Shown here piece by piece: positions 1 to 9,833 of a DNA stretch of 64,000 bases (the first letter of the stretch is position 1; each line of letters starts with the position of its first letter). A model generated the notes under the pieces. That model had not been told where the DNA came from. It did not search any database and saw nothing but the letters and a program-made list of their open reading frames with translations. Source of the stretch: Cordylochernes scorpioides (lineage: Eukaryota > Arthropoda > Arachnida > Pseudoscorpiones > Chernetidae); contig CP092874.1 in assembly GCA_030710605.1 (NCBI GenBank), positions 43,892,965 through 43,956,964 of the forward strand. The letters run 5' to 3'. A program made the position numbers and the translations under genes.

Positions 1-5
1 TTAAT

Positions 6-545
6 TTGGTATATGAAACAATGAATGTAAATATATCTTACAATAAAATATTGAGAGAGGAGGAGAGAGATGTTAAAATTGCATCTACAGCTATCAGATG
101 GTATTCGATGGTATTCGTAATATTTCAGAAAGCAGATCGCCAAAGAAATATTAAAATGAATAATATGGTTTTTGATAATATGAATGTTGCATCTCTTTAT
201 TTAGAAACCAATAGTCAAAATTACCCTATATTTATTCTCAAATGTGATTTCAGACCAACTGTTATGAATTATATTGAAGCTTAAAAGAATTATGAAAATG
301 GATGTGCAAGATATGGAAATGAAAACCATATTTTGGATAAAATAGCATTTGAGCGCATCTATCCGATATTTTGTTTTGATCTCAATTATTATGAAAAGTT
401 TTTTGATAATTCAGAAAGAGATTTTATGTTACATTACGAATTAATAGACGATAATCCTCCAGCATTCAATATTATATCAATTATATGTTATGAAAAGACT
501 GTTACATATAAGTTTTCTGATAATCTAGGAATTAAACCTATATGA
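6..545 (+). pseudogene. Maverick-like virion protein remnant (possible major capsid C-terminus)
   Basis: Two short open stretches (6-284 and 333-545) on the same strand, separated by a stop and a frame change, look like successive parts of one protein. The second contains YPIFCFDL followed by a beta-rich stretch and a YEKTVTYKFSDN segment. The pattern resembles, from memory of the family, a protein encoded beside the protease in animal Mavericks, which may be the double jelly-roll capsid. No catalytic motif is present and the resemblance is weak. The position immediately before the GGFLP-type and protease remnants is the best support. The 5' part is cut by the window edge. It could instead be an unrelated hypothetical protein. 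Confidence 0.4.
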
Positions 546-905
546 ATGGGAAAATTAACAGAATCACAAATACAAAAGGTTCAGAGTTCTTTTAGAGATA
601 TATGTGGATATGGATTGAAATTGGGAGGACATCTGGTTAAATTTACGTATCCTGAGCTAGTTTCTATTAGAAATGGAAGAGTAGGAGGCTTCTTACCTTT
701 TTAGCTCCTTTTATTCCTGCAATTGCTGCTACACTTAAAGCTGCAACATTAGGCGCTGTAGGTGCAGCAGGTGCTTATGGAGCTAAAAAATTACTAGGCA
801 AAGGTAAAAAAAAAGCTATGATTTATACCTTCCAGGTCTTAAATATTATGGATTTAGAAAGATATATGAAACTGAAAAAGGATTTGAGGGGATATATTCT
901 AAAAA
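546..905 (+). pseudogene. Maverick small GGFLP-type protein remnant
   Basis: An ATG at 546 opens a 52-codon frame that ends at a TAG at 702-704. It begins MGKLTESQIQKVQSSF and ends in GGFLPF. The next frame continues with a hydrophobic Ala/Gly-rich stretch (LKAATLGAVGAAGAYGAKK) followed by lysines. A charged helical start, a GGFLP box and a Gly/Ala hydrophobic segment are typical of a small protein found in animal Mavericks near the capsid genes and sometimes compared with adenovirus minor core or membrane-lytic proteins. Here the frame breaks exactly after GGFLP. The ATG overlaps the end of the upstream remnant by a few bases, as in tightly packed Maverick gene sets. Identity as this family is moderate; its function is not established. 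Confidence 0.5.
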
Positions 906-909
906 TAAA

Positions 910-1161
910 ATGACGGGAAATATGAAATCCTTTGAAAATGGAATAGTAAATTTATATGATGATACTGGAACTCTTTGGGTTTGTTATTATAATTCACCTA
1001 ATTTTCCTTATGTTGAGTACTTTGATTCGTTTGGCATTTCACCTCCTGAATCAATAATTGAATATCTAAAAACCTCTAAAAAGAATAATTTATATAATAC
1101 TAGGCAGATACAAGATTTAGAATCGACAAAATGTGGTTATTATTGTATGAATTATATATAA
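910..1161 (+). pseudogene. Adenain-type cysteine protease (Maverick PRO), C-terminal part
   Basis: An 83-residue frame ends in ESTKCGYYCMNYI, which matches the catalytic-cysteine region of adenovirus-type maturation proteases found in Mavericks. Upstream, GTLWVCYYN sits where the family has the catalytic histidine before Trp-Val, and YFDSFG supplies the acidic/Asn-region motif about 20 residues later. Spacing between the three motifs is right for the family. The expected histidine is a leucine here, so the copy should be inactive even without its other breaks. The family is C48/C5-like and would process virion proteins. The N-terminal half is not clearly readable, and a stop follows the cysteine box. 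Confidence 0.6.
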
Positions 1162-1205
1162 GAAAGGAATAAGAGTATTAGTCCTTATGATTTGATTGAA
1201 TATAA

Positions 1206-1572
1206 ATGAGGAAAGGAAAAGGAGTTATTAATAAAACTATAAGCAAATTACCATTTGAAATACATTTAGGTGGTCACAATTTTATAGTTCAAGGAACAGA
1301 ATTACTTAGTGGAAAAACTAGATTGAATCCTGATTTAAGTTATAAATCATGGAGTAAACCCATTAATAGGGTGAATGAAAGAGCATACAAACTCGATATA
1401 TGTTATTTGAAAAATAAAGATACTAAAACAAGAAACGAGATTTGTGATAAACAAATTCTTAAAGACTTGGATAGAAAGAGGTATTGTTAAAGCGATTATA
1501 TGGAGTAAAAAGACGTTCGGTTTAGGCACTCTAGTATATTATGTTAAATGTAGAAAGAAAACAAAACTATAA
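1206..1572 (+). pseudogene. Parvovirus-type phospholipase A2-like domain remnant
   Basis: The frame 1206-1490 contains KLPFEIHLGGHNF, then a Gly-rich loop region, an N-P-L-D-like segment, and AYKLDICYLKNKD followed by TRNEICDKQIL. This order resembles the secreted-type phospholipase A2 domain first known from parvovirus capsids, also seen in some Maverick/adintovirus-type elements: a LPxExHLPGY-like entry, a calcium loop, then a catalytic His-Asp within a helix. Here the His position reads Leu, and the calcium loop is degraded. A one-base frame change near 1480 continues a basic tail to a stop at about 1572. The call rests on motif order rather than strong identity; it sits next to a protease remnant, as expected for virion genes. 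Confidence 0.45.
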
Positions 1573-1590
1573 ATATTAAGTCAGGAAAAG

Positions 1591-1881
1591 ATGAGAGGAA
1601 AAAATAGAATATCGGGTAAATGTTCGATTTGTAATACTAATAAATATAAATATGGAAGCCTATCTTGAAAAACGAATTTTTGTCTATAGAAAGAGTTATA
1701 ATTATTTCAGCAATATCAATATTTATCTTTTAATTTCTAAATTAGTTTTATCTTCGAGTGGTTTAGCTGCTTGTGCATTTCTCCCGATAGCTGCTTTAAG
1801 TTTAAGTGCTTCAGTTGTAGATATGTTTGAAATACAATCGAAGTTAAACGAGAGAAAAGAAGAGAATATAAAATGGCTATG
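1591..1881 (+). pseudogene. Maverick-associated small ORF remnant, cut by Copia
   Basis: An ATG at 1591 opens MRGKNRISGKCSICNTNKYK, a basic stretch with a CxxC pair, stopping at about 1668. In the overlapping frame from 1652 the protein continues through a hydrophobic stretch (LVLSSSGLAACAFLPIAALSLS) and a charged tail. Both pieces resemble small Maverick proteins that combine a CxxC or zinc-ribbon start with a membrane-like segment. The second frame is cut at 1881, where a Copia LTR starts after a CTATG target site; the last few codons of the open frame come from the LTR. The function is unknown. Confidence 0.35.
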
Positions 1882-2105
1882 TATTGGAAAGTAACGTCGC
1901 ACATCCCATGGCAACAACCCAGCTTCCCCCAGACATCACGTGACCTGGCGCCGGCCCGCACCTGTATAATATTACAGTTTTGCTTGTTGACTCCTGCTGG
2001 GCTTACCTTCTTCTTTTTAACTCTCTATGTTCCTTTTGTCATCTTAATATAATCTATTTGATAATTAAACATACTTTCTGAGATCCAACCTCTGATTTTC
2101 TTACA
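1882..2105 (+). repeat. Copia 5' LTR
   Basis: This 224-bp direct repeat begins TATTGGAAAG and ends TTCTTACA. The usual TG start appears as TA in both copies. It holds the promoter and leader start. It differs from the 3' LTR at 6083-6305 by one extra T in the TTCTTTTTAAC stretch. Confidence 0.93.
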
Positions 2106-2125
2106 TGGCAGCAGAGCTTGGTTGG
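2106..2125 (+). promoter_or_regulatory. Copia primer-binding site
   Basis: TGGCAGCAGAGC directly follows the 5' LTR. It resembles the TGGTATCAGAGC-type site by which Copia elements prime on a fragment of initiator methionine tRNA. The same bases follow the related LTR at 18931. Confidence 0.7.
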
Positions 2126-2173
2126 TATCAAATATTTTTGTTTATCTAAGCTGAAATTCGTTTGCTTGCTCAG

Positions 2174-3064
2174 ATGACAACTGAACTTCCACAGATTCAA
2201 AAATTCAACGGCGATAATTTTCATCTATGGAAATTTCAAATGAAGATTATTCTAGAAGCAAAAGATCTTCTCAGTATAACTGATGGCTCTGAGGTAAAAC
2301 CTGAAATAGAGGATATTGCAAAATTCTCTAACTGGAAAAAGAAAGATGCAAAATCCAAAATGCTGATCACTACTGCTCTAGAGTTTAAATATCTTCAACA
2401 GATTGTTAATTGCCAGACTTCAGCAGAAATGTGGAAGAAATTATCAACAATATATGTACTGAAATCTGAAACAAACAAATATTTGCTGCAACAAAGATTT
2501 TTCGAATATAAAATGAATCCAAATGATAACATTGCTACTCACATTTCCAAAGTTGAAACTCTGGCACAACAAATGAAAGATCTAGGTGAGCCACTCTCTG
2601 ATGTTGCCCTAATTACAAAGATAATTTGCAGCTTGCCTGATAAATACAAGAATTTCATAACAGCATGGGATTCAGTTTCATCAGAAGAAAAGACACTAGA
2701 AAACATGACGGCAAGATTACTGAAAGAAGAAAGCTTACAGGATCATTGGGATTCTTCAGGAAATTTTAAACCAGATAATGCCTTGGTGACTTTTTCAAAG
2801 TTCAAAAGAAATTTGACAGCTTCCAACAAACAACAGCAGCATCAACAATCCATTAAAGATAAAAGAAGAACACACACTGTGGTTATTGCAAGAAAAAAGG
2901 ACATTGGTGGAAAGAATGCTATAAAAGAAAGGAAGAACAAAAAGGACAACAGCCAAGTTCTTCATCCAGAGATGATAGCTGTGCTTTTTCAGCTGAGACA
3001 AGTGCCTTCCTCGCTGAAACAAAGGATTCCTGGATTGCAGATTCTGGAGCAACGGATCACATGA
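2174..3064 (+). pseudogene. gag: Copia Gag, frame broken before the zinc knuckle
   Basis: The reading begins at the ATG at 2174 (MTTELPQIQKFNGDNFHLWK), the usual Copia Gag opening; upstream codons are open but carry no ATG. The UBN2-type capsid domain follows, with AEMWKKLSTIY and ISKVETLAQQMKDL. In this frame the zinc knuckle is absent; it is found in the next frame as CGYCKKKGHWWKEC at about 2877-2918, a CX2CX4HX4C finger. The frame change lies in the CACACAC run near 2871. The shifted frame is continuous with the protease and Pol. Copia elements normally use one continuous frame, so this is more likely a one-base indel or assembly error than a programmed shift. Confidence 0.85.
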
Positions 3065-6033
3065 CTTTCAGAAGAGAATGGTTCTCTACGTTCGAAGAAA
3101 TACCAGAAGGTGTTCATCCTGTGTGCCTTGGAGATGGAAAGAAGATCTATGCAAAAGGTAAGGGAAATATTGATATTCTCTCTTATGTTGATAGTCAGAA
3201 AATTAATGCAACTCTTTTGGATGTTCTCTATATACCTGAATTGGAGACCAATCTTTTCTCAATATCTACTGCAACAAAACATGGTTTGACGCTCATTTGT
3301 AAAGGAAATCAGATAAAATTGACTAAAAATTCGAAAGTGCTAGTTACTGGAATAAAGGACAATTCAAATCTTTATAGAATTTTTATTAAAGCAAAGCAAT
3401 CTTCACAAACTCATGTTGCTCAGTTAAGTCTAGATATATGGCATCAAAGAATGGGTCATGTAAATCCTATAAAATTAACCCAAATGTTTGAAAATAATGT
3501 TTTTGAAGAAGACATTAAAATTAGAGAAAAGCCTGATTCTTTACTATGTGAAGCATGCATCTATGGAAAACAAAATAGAAAAGTTTTTCACGCGTCAACA
3601 AGTCCAAATTCGACCTATCCAGGAGAGCTGATCTATTCAGATGTTTGTGGACCAATGAGTAAAAGATCACCAGGTGGATCATTATATTTTGTATCATTCA
3701 AGGATGATTTTTCAAGATTTAGAGTGGCCTACTTCATTAGGCATAAATCAGATGTACTTGAGAAATTTAAAGAATTTGTAAAAAGAGTTAGGACTGAAAC
3801 TGGAAATAAAATAAAAAGATTCAGAACAGATAATGGCACAGAATTCTTAAATAAGAATTTTTCTGATTATCTAAAATCTCTAGGAATTGTTCATGAACTC
3901 ACTGCTCCATATACCCCAGAACAGAATGGAATTGCTGAAAGAGATAACAGAACAATAGTTGAATCAGCTAAATGCATGTTACATGGAAGAAAAATGCCGC
4001 TTGAACTGTGGGCTGAAGCCGTAAACACAGCAGTCTATCTCTTAAATAGATGTACTACTAAAGTATTGGGAAATTCTACACCTTATGAAATATGGTACAA
4101 GAGAAAACCCTCCATCTTACATTTGAAAACCTTTGGATGTAACGCTTATGTGCATATACCAAAAGATAACAGAAATAAATTAGACAAAAAGAGTATTCGT
4201 ACATTTTTTGTTGGATATACTGAAACTAACAAAAATTATAGAATGTGGGATCCTATTGCTAGAAAAATTATCATAAGCAGAGATGTAATATTTACTGAAG
4301 CTAATACATCAGAAAATATTCAGGATAACCAACAAGAGCAGGTAACTATATATAGTGAAGAAAGTGTTGATAACACAAATACCAGTTCCAAACCAGAAGA
4401 ATCATGTCGATACCCTCTCAGGAATAGAATCAGAGAAAAGGAACAAACATCAACCAGCTGTACAAGAGCTATTTCATATGCTTGTTATGTCCATGACCAA
4501 GAACCATTGAACTATGAAGATGCAATTGTAGGACAAAACTCAAAACAGTGGAAACTAGCTATGGACGATGAATTCAATTCCTTGATGAAAAATCAAACAT
4601 GGACTTATGTGACACTACCATCAGACAGAAAAGCTATTGCATGCAAGTGGGTATACAAAATAAAGCAAAATGCAGATGGATCAAATAAAATGTTTAAGGC
4701 TAGACTAGTTGCGAAAGGTTATTCACAAAAACCAGGACTTGATTATGGTGAAACCTTTTCTCCAGTAGTAAAATTCGATTCAATTAGAACAATCTTATCG
4801 CTTTGTGCATTATTTGATATGGAAATGATTCAATTAGATGTAAAATCTGCCTTCTTGAATGGTGATTTGGAAGAAGAACTTTACATGGAACAACCCCAAG
4901 GTTATGAAAACCCAGATTTTCCAAATCATGTTTGCTCTCTTCAGAAAAGCATCTATGGTCTTAAGCAATCCCCCAGAATGTGGAACAAGAAATTTCATGA
5001 GTTTTTAATTAAGTTTGATCTCAAACCTAGCATATCAGATTCATGTGTCTATACAATGAAATGTAAACAGGCTTACATATTACTTGCAATATATGTAGAT
5101 GATTGCTTAATCTGCAGTGTAAATAAACAACATTTAGATGATATAGTACAGTACTTAAATTCCAATTCTGAAATAAAAACTTTTACTGCCGATTATTTCC
5201 TTGGCCTACAAATATATCGAGATAGAACAACTAAAATGTTATTTCTGCATCAAGCCTCATACATTGAAAGAACACTTGAACATTACAACCTTCTTGATAT
5301 TAAGTTACAATCTGTACCTTCTGATCCTTACTCAAAACTAACAAAAGAGATGTACCCAAAGGATGATCAGGAAATTGAAGAAATGAACAATATTCCATAC
5401 AGACAGACAATTGGTAGTTTAATGTACCTCATGACTGGAACTAGACCTGATATTGCCTACGCAGTCAGCAGGGTTAGCCAATTTATGAACAACCCAGGAC
5501 CTTCACATTGGACCGCAGTAAAGAAAATATTTGGATACTTAAAAGCTACGAAAAACATCGGTATTTGTTTTGGTGGGAGTTCCTGCACTACAACTCTGAT
5601 AGGTTTTTCCGATGCTGATTTTGGTGGAGACCTAGACACAAGAAAATCAACCACCGGATATGTGTTCATGTTGAATAATGGACCTATTTCTTGGTGCAGT
5701 CAAAAACAGAATTGTGTGTCTCTGTCAACAACAGAATCTGAATATATTGCAGCTTCCAAAGCAACAAAAGAAGCAATTTGGCTGAGACAACTTCTACGCG
5801 AGCTAAATCAAGAACAAGTAAAGCCTACAACAATTTTTTGTGACAATCAAAGCTGTATAAGACTTGTTCACAACCCAGAATACCACAAAGAACTAAACAT
5901 ATTGATATTTCGTATCACTTTATCAGAGATCATTTTCAAAACCATGCAATTGACCTTCTTTATGTCTGCTCCAATGATCAAGCTGCAGACATATTTACGA
6001 AAGCTCTACCTCCAGAAAGGTATAGAAGACTAA
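3061..6033 (+). pseudogene. pol: Copia Pol polyprotein (protease, integrase, RT, RNase H)
   Basis: A 990-codon open frame starts at an internal ATG; the same frame is open upstream and carries the protease motif DSGATDHM across 3040-3063. Domains in order: GAG-pre-integrase with WHQRMGH and LCEACIYGK (about residues 125-170); integrase catalytic core with YSDVCGPM, RTDNGTEF and PEQNGIAERD supplying D, D and E (about 194, 256, 292); reverse transcriptase with KWVYKIK, QLDVKSAFLNGDLEE and YVDD (about 540-681); RNase H with GFSDADF, TTESEY and FCDNQS (about 848-930). Near 5889 one base appears missing after PEYHK, so the last residues are out of frame; the expected C-terminus is readable in the next frame down to the polypurine tract. 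Catalytic residues are otherwise intact. Confidence 0.93.
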
Positions 6034-6073
6034 GAAGCCAACTTGGACTGTTTGAAACAACGGAGTGCACGTT

Positions 6074-6082
6074 AGGTGGGAG
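6074..6082 (+). promoter_or_regulatory. Copia polypurine tract
   Basis: AGGTGGGAG lies immediately before the 3' LTR and is the expected primer site for plus-strand DNA synthesis. Confidence 0.75.
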
Positions 6083-6305
6083 TATTGGAAAGTAACGTCG
6101 CACATCCCATGGCAACAACCCAGCTTCCCCCAGACATCACGTGACCTGGCGCCGGCCCGCACCTGTATAATATTACAGTTTTGCTTGTTGACTCCTGCTG
6201 GGCTTACCTTCTTCTTTTAACTCTCTATGTTCCTTTTGTCATCTTAATATAATCTATTTGATAATTAAACATACTTTCTGAGATCCAACCTCTGATTTTC
6301 TTACA
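6083..6305 (+). repeat. Copia 3' LTR
   Basis: This 223-bp copy is nearly identical to 1882-2105. It ends TTCTTACA and is followed by CTATG, the target duplication shared with the 5' flank. Confidence 0.93.
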
Positions 6306-6310
6306 CTATG

Positions 6311-6700
6311 CAACCTAGGTTCGAGGCTCAGCGTGGGTGTTTTTTTTTTTTTTCATTTCTTTTATATTATTGTAGCAAATTATTAAAAATATTATTTTAT
6401 TTAAAATGTAGGCTTTTTAAAATAATAATTAACATAAACAATTTTTTAATAATATTTGTAACAAACCTAGGTTCGAGGCTCAGCGTGGGTGTCTTTTTTA
6501 TTTCGTTTCTTTTATATTATTGTAGCAAGGTCTGTTTTTACAGCATTATTATGTTTTGATTGGTTTATTTTAAATATGTTTGTTATGAAGGCTCTATGTA
6601 ATACTATTTAGAGCACATTTTACATTTTAAACACCTAAGCCCCCCCTCTTTTTAATATTGTAGCAAAGTATTAAAAGTATTATTTTATTTTAGATGTTTG
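6311..6700 (+). repeat. Tandem AT-rich repeat with tRNA B-box-like core
   Basis: The block CCTAGGTTCGAGGCTCAGCG followed by TGGGTG and a T run occurs at about 6312 and again at about 6467, about 155 bp apart, each followed by TTATATTATTGTAGCAA. A third partial copy of the TTGTAGCAA part begins near 6656. GGTTCGAGGCT resembles a pol III B box, so this could be a degenerate SINE that duplicated in tandem. No A box is clear. From 6700 to 6965 I see only AT-rich DNA with short resemblance to the Helitron bodies elsewhere. Confidence 0.5.
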
Positions 6701-6965
6701 CCATGAAACTTTGGGAAGTTGTTTAGTATACTATCAGGCCGATTTCTGGCGAATTATTTTAGAATACTATTTATAACAATAATTATAGCGAAATTAAGAC
6801 ATAGTGATTATATTCTGTGTTTGTGCATATATAAATATTTTACAGAAAATGTGAGCACGTTCTATTAGAATATCTCGAAAACAAAAAACAATACATATAA
6901 ACGAGTTCACTGACATTTATTAATGCAGTGATTATACTCGATGATTACAATGAAGGGCTATATTA

Positions 6966-7154
6966 TCTATATATATAAAAATCACTTTCAAATTTTAACG
7001 TAACGTTCCATTCTCAATCCGTAGGGCTTTAGATCGGCTAAAACATTTTTATCTTTATAAGTGAATATTACCTTTACTGTACTGAATAGTTTAGTATAAT
7101 GTTAATTTAACATATTACAATTTAGCCACAGCAACGCGTGGCCGGGTTCGCTAG
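6966..7154 (+). mobile_element. Minimal non-autonomous Helitron, 189 bp
   Basis: It starts 5'-TCTATATATATAAAAATC and ends with a GC-rich CAACGCGTGGCCGGG stretch and CTAG. It is preceded by A and followed by T, the Helitron target, with no target duplication. It carries no coding sequence. Its 5' end matches the other Helitrons in the window. Confidence 0.7.
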
Positions 7155-7810
7155 TACTATATAAATGAACTACTGTCCCAAGTGTGGAAAGAATACTGGA
7201 AGTCAAAGTGAATAAGAATATACAACAGAGATAGGAAGATTGATGAAAAAACAGTATTTGAAGAGTGTGGCTGGAAAAGATTTATATTTGCAAATAAAGA
7301 AGAATCTTCAAAAAAGAAGATAAAAAAACCTTCAAAAAAAAAGAAGATAAAAACCTTCAAAAAAAACCTTGAAGAAGTCTACTACAATCCAGAAATAGGA
7401 TTGATTCACGATCTGAGCAGAAAACAGGTTATTCTCAAAAAGAAGTGAATGATTTTCTTCACAAACAAGATGTATATACTCTTCAAAAACCTATTAAAAA
7501 GAAATTTGAAACCAGAAGAGTATATGTTCTATATAAAGCTTATCAGTAGGGAGCTGATTTAGTTTTTATGCAAAAATATATAGGATTTAAATATATATTA
7601 ACGGTTATTGATGTATTCTCTAAATATGCTTGGGCTTTACCAATAAGAAACAAGACTGGGAACGAAATTACAAATAGTTTCTTGACAATCTTCAAACACC
7701 GGAAACCGGAAAGGATGCAAACCGATAAGAGAACGGAATTTACCGACAGTGGGACGCAGAAACCTTTTTAAAAATATGGAATAAAATGTTTTTTTTTTTT
7801 ACACAAAATA

Positions 7811-9128
7811 CGAGGTGTGTTCAAAAAGTATCGCGACCTTTGTGTTTTCAAAAATTATTTATTTATTCATGAATACCTATGTTGTCCCCTTCAAAGTAAT
7901 CCCCATGAGATATTATACACTTGTACCAACGGTTTTTCCAATCTTCGAAGCACTTCAAAAAATCATTTTTTAAATTTTTTTCAGCTCCTCCTTCGATGCC
8001 GTCTTTATCTCGTCAAGCGTAGCGTAACGTCGTCCTTTCATGGGCCTCTTCAGTTTAGGAAACAAGAAAAAGTCACAGGGGGCCAGATCTGGGGAATACG
8101 GTGGCTGCGGCATCATTTGTGTGTTGTTTTTGGCCAAAAAGTCGCGCACAAGCAACGATGTGTGAGCAGGGGCGTTATCTTGGTGCAAAAGCCAATTTTT
8201 GTTCTTCCACAAATCCGGGCGTTTCTGGCGGATTGCTTCGCGCAAATTGCGCATAACTTGCAGGTAATATTCCTTATTGACCGTTCTACCCTGTGGCAAG
8301 AACTCATGATGCACCATGCCCCTGAAATCGAAGAAAACTGTCAGCAAAACTTTCACATTCGACCTAACTTGGCGCGCTTTTTTCAGTCTTGGTTCGTGCG
8401 GCAGCTTCCATTGAGATGATTGAGCTTTGGTTTCCACGTCATAACCATAAACCCACACTTAGTCACCAGTTATGACCCTCTGGAGCAAATTTGGGTCGTC
8501 GCGGACAGAGTCCAACATCTCATTAGCAATGTTCATGCAATGCTGTTTTGGTCGCAATTGAGCAATTTTGGTACGAATTTCGCGGCGGACTCGTCTCATG
8601 CCCAAATCATTGATAAAAATCGAATGGCAACGAGCCAATCGATATGTTTAGGTCCTCAGCAACTTCTCTAACGGTGAATTGACGATTGGCCAATATCATT
8701 TTCTCCACTTCATTAATTTTTCGTCTGTTGTTGAAGTGCTCGGGCGTCCGGTACGCTCTTCGTCGTTCACATCTTCTCGGCCTTCTGAGAACATTTTGTA
8801 CCACCGATAAACGTTGCTTCGGTCCAAGGTAGCTTCTCCGTATGCCACAGTCAATATTCGGAATGCATCCGCGCACTTAATTTCGTTTTTCACACAAAAT
8901 TTGATACAGGTGTTTTGATCCATTTTTTTAAATAGGTAAAAATCGAAGACGATCCAAAACACCTGCAAGCAAAGCATCTGCCAACAATTAAGTGAACATT
9001 CAAAATGCCCGAGCTTGTCGGCATAAGTGAGAGACATGAGTACCAACATAAAGCCACAAAAAGATCGAAATTCGAATATACGTAACCCGCGAAAATTAAA
9101 ATTCGCGATACTTTTTGAACACACCTCG
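7811..9128 (-). mobile_element. mariner element A, full length with TIRs
   Basis: Terminal inverted repeats CGAGGTGTGTTCAAAAAGTA (left) and their complement (right) bound 1318 bp. A TA dinucleotide lies on each side (7809-7810 and 9129-9130), the mariner target duplication. The transposase is on the minus strand. The host sequence on either side is a single Maverick integrase, which confirms the borders. Confidence 0.93.
7970..8923 (-). pseudogene. mariner A transposase, inactivated
   Basis: The start is the ATG at 8921-8923 (MDQNTCIKFCVKNEIK). The N-terminal paired-like HTH runs through NVYRWYKMFSEGREDV and REVAEDLNIS in two frames. The catalytic core continues in 7970-8458 with HQDNAPAHTS and YSPDLAPCDFFLFPKLK, the second and third acidic positions of a D,D34D-type mariner. 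The first catalytic motif reads T-G-D followed by a TAA stop, then V-W-V-Y-G-Y-D, so the Glu-Ser of GDESW are lost to a nonsense codon and a substitution. A frame change lies near 8700 and another near 8600. Total length of about 318 codons is normal for the family. Confidence 0.9.
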
Positions 9129-9833
9129 TATTACAAAAGCTAGTGTTGTTGAACGTTTCAATAGAACTTTAAAAGAGAAAATGAATAAATATTTGATACA
9201 CAATAATACTAGAAATTGGGTAGATATTTTACCTTATTTGATTAAAAATTATAATAATTCCTTTCATACTTCTATTAAAATGACTCCTGATGAAACAAGT
9301 AAAGCAGAAATTGAAAATAAGGTCTATTCTAATCTTTATATTAATAAATTAAATGTTCTAATAAAATTATAATGTAGGAGATAAGGTTAGAATATTAAAA
9401 TATAAAGGCCATTTAGATAAGGGATATCTTCCTAATTTTACAAACGAAGTGTTTGAAATCGTTGAAGTTTTGAATACGAAACCTGTAACTTATAAAATTA
9501 AATATCAGAATAATGAAGATGTAGAAGAGGGATTTTATAATGAAGATTTAGTAAAATACGAAAAAGAAGATGATTTTTATAAAGTTGAGAAAATAATTAA
9601 AAGTAGAACAAGATATGGAAAAAGGGAATATTTTGTTAAATGGTTAGGATATCCTGATAGTTTTAATATTTGGACTTCAGAAATAAAATATTTATAATAA
9701 ATAATTTTTATATAAATGGAAAACGCTTTGGAAGGTATAAAATGTTTGATTTCAGTCTGTGAAGGTGAATTATTTGCCTTATGCTTATTCTTTTATTATA
9801 TCTGTAATTAATTTGCTTGAAATATATAATGAA

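Larger units (their letters stand above)
1882..6305 (+). mobile_element. Copia (Ty1/Copia) LTR retrotransposon, near-complete and young
   Basis: Two LTRs (1882-2105 and 6083-6305) bracket a primer-binding site, Gag, and a Pol in the Copia order protease-integrase-reverse transcriptase-RNase H. The element is flanked by a 5-bp direct repeat CTATG at 1877-1881 and 6306-6310. The LTRs differ visibly by only one base in a T run, so insertion is recent. Two one-base frame changes, near 2872 and near 5889, break the coding sequence. It lies inside a decayed Maverick. A truncated diverged relative lies at 18698-19037. Confidence 0.95.
1..9697 (+). mobile_element. Maverick/Polinton remnant, interrupted by three younger elements
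   Basis: Several weak coding remnants on the plus strand fit one large self-synthesising DNA transposon of the Maverick/Polinton type. In order they are a capsid-like fragment, a small Gly/Ala-rich virion-like protein, an adenain-type protease end, a phospholipase A2-like fragment, a short membrane-like fragment, and far downstream a zinc-ribbon plus integrase with a C-terminal chromodomain. The block is broken by a Copia element (1882-6305), a mini-Helitron (6966-7154) and a mariner (7811-9128). No polymerase B, packaging ATPase or terminal inverted repeats are visible; the left end lies outside the window. All reading frames carry stops or shifts, so the element is dead. The grouping as one element is inferred from gene order and strand. 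Confidence 0.6.
7155..9697 (+). pseudogene. Maverick integrase with zinc ribbon and chromodomain, split by mariner
   Basis: The remnant starts with MNYCPKCGKNTG and a later EECGWKRFIF, a short zinc-ribbon unit often encoded just before the Maverick integrase, then a lysine-rich linker. The integrase follows from about 7370, with KYILTVIDVFSKYAWALPI and MQTDKRTEF giving two acidic positions. A mariner occupies 7811-9128. The frame resumes at 9131 with VVERFNRTLKEKMNKYL, which carries the glutamate. After a stop near 9371 come an SH3-like segment and a chromodomain (VEKIIKSRTRYGKREYFVKW with LGYPDSFNIW) ending at 9697. The chromodomain would direct insertion by binding modified histones. Several frame changes and a stop at 7547 show it is dead. 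Confidence 0.8.

Noticed and set aside
7817-8419. 200-codon plus-strand open frame
   Set aside because: It is antisense to the mariner transposase and is a shadow frame.
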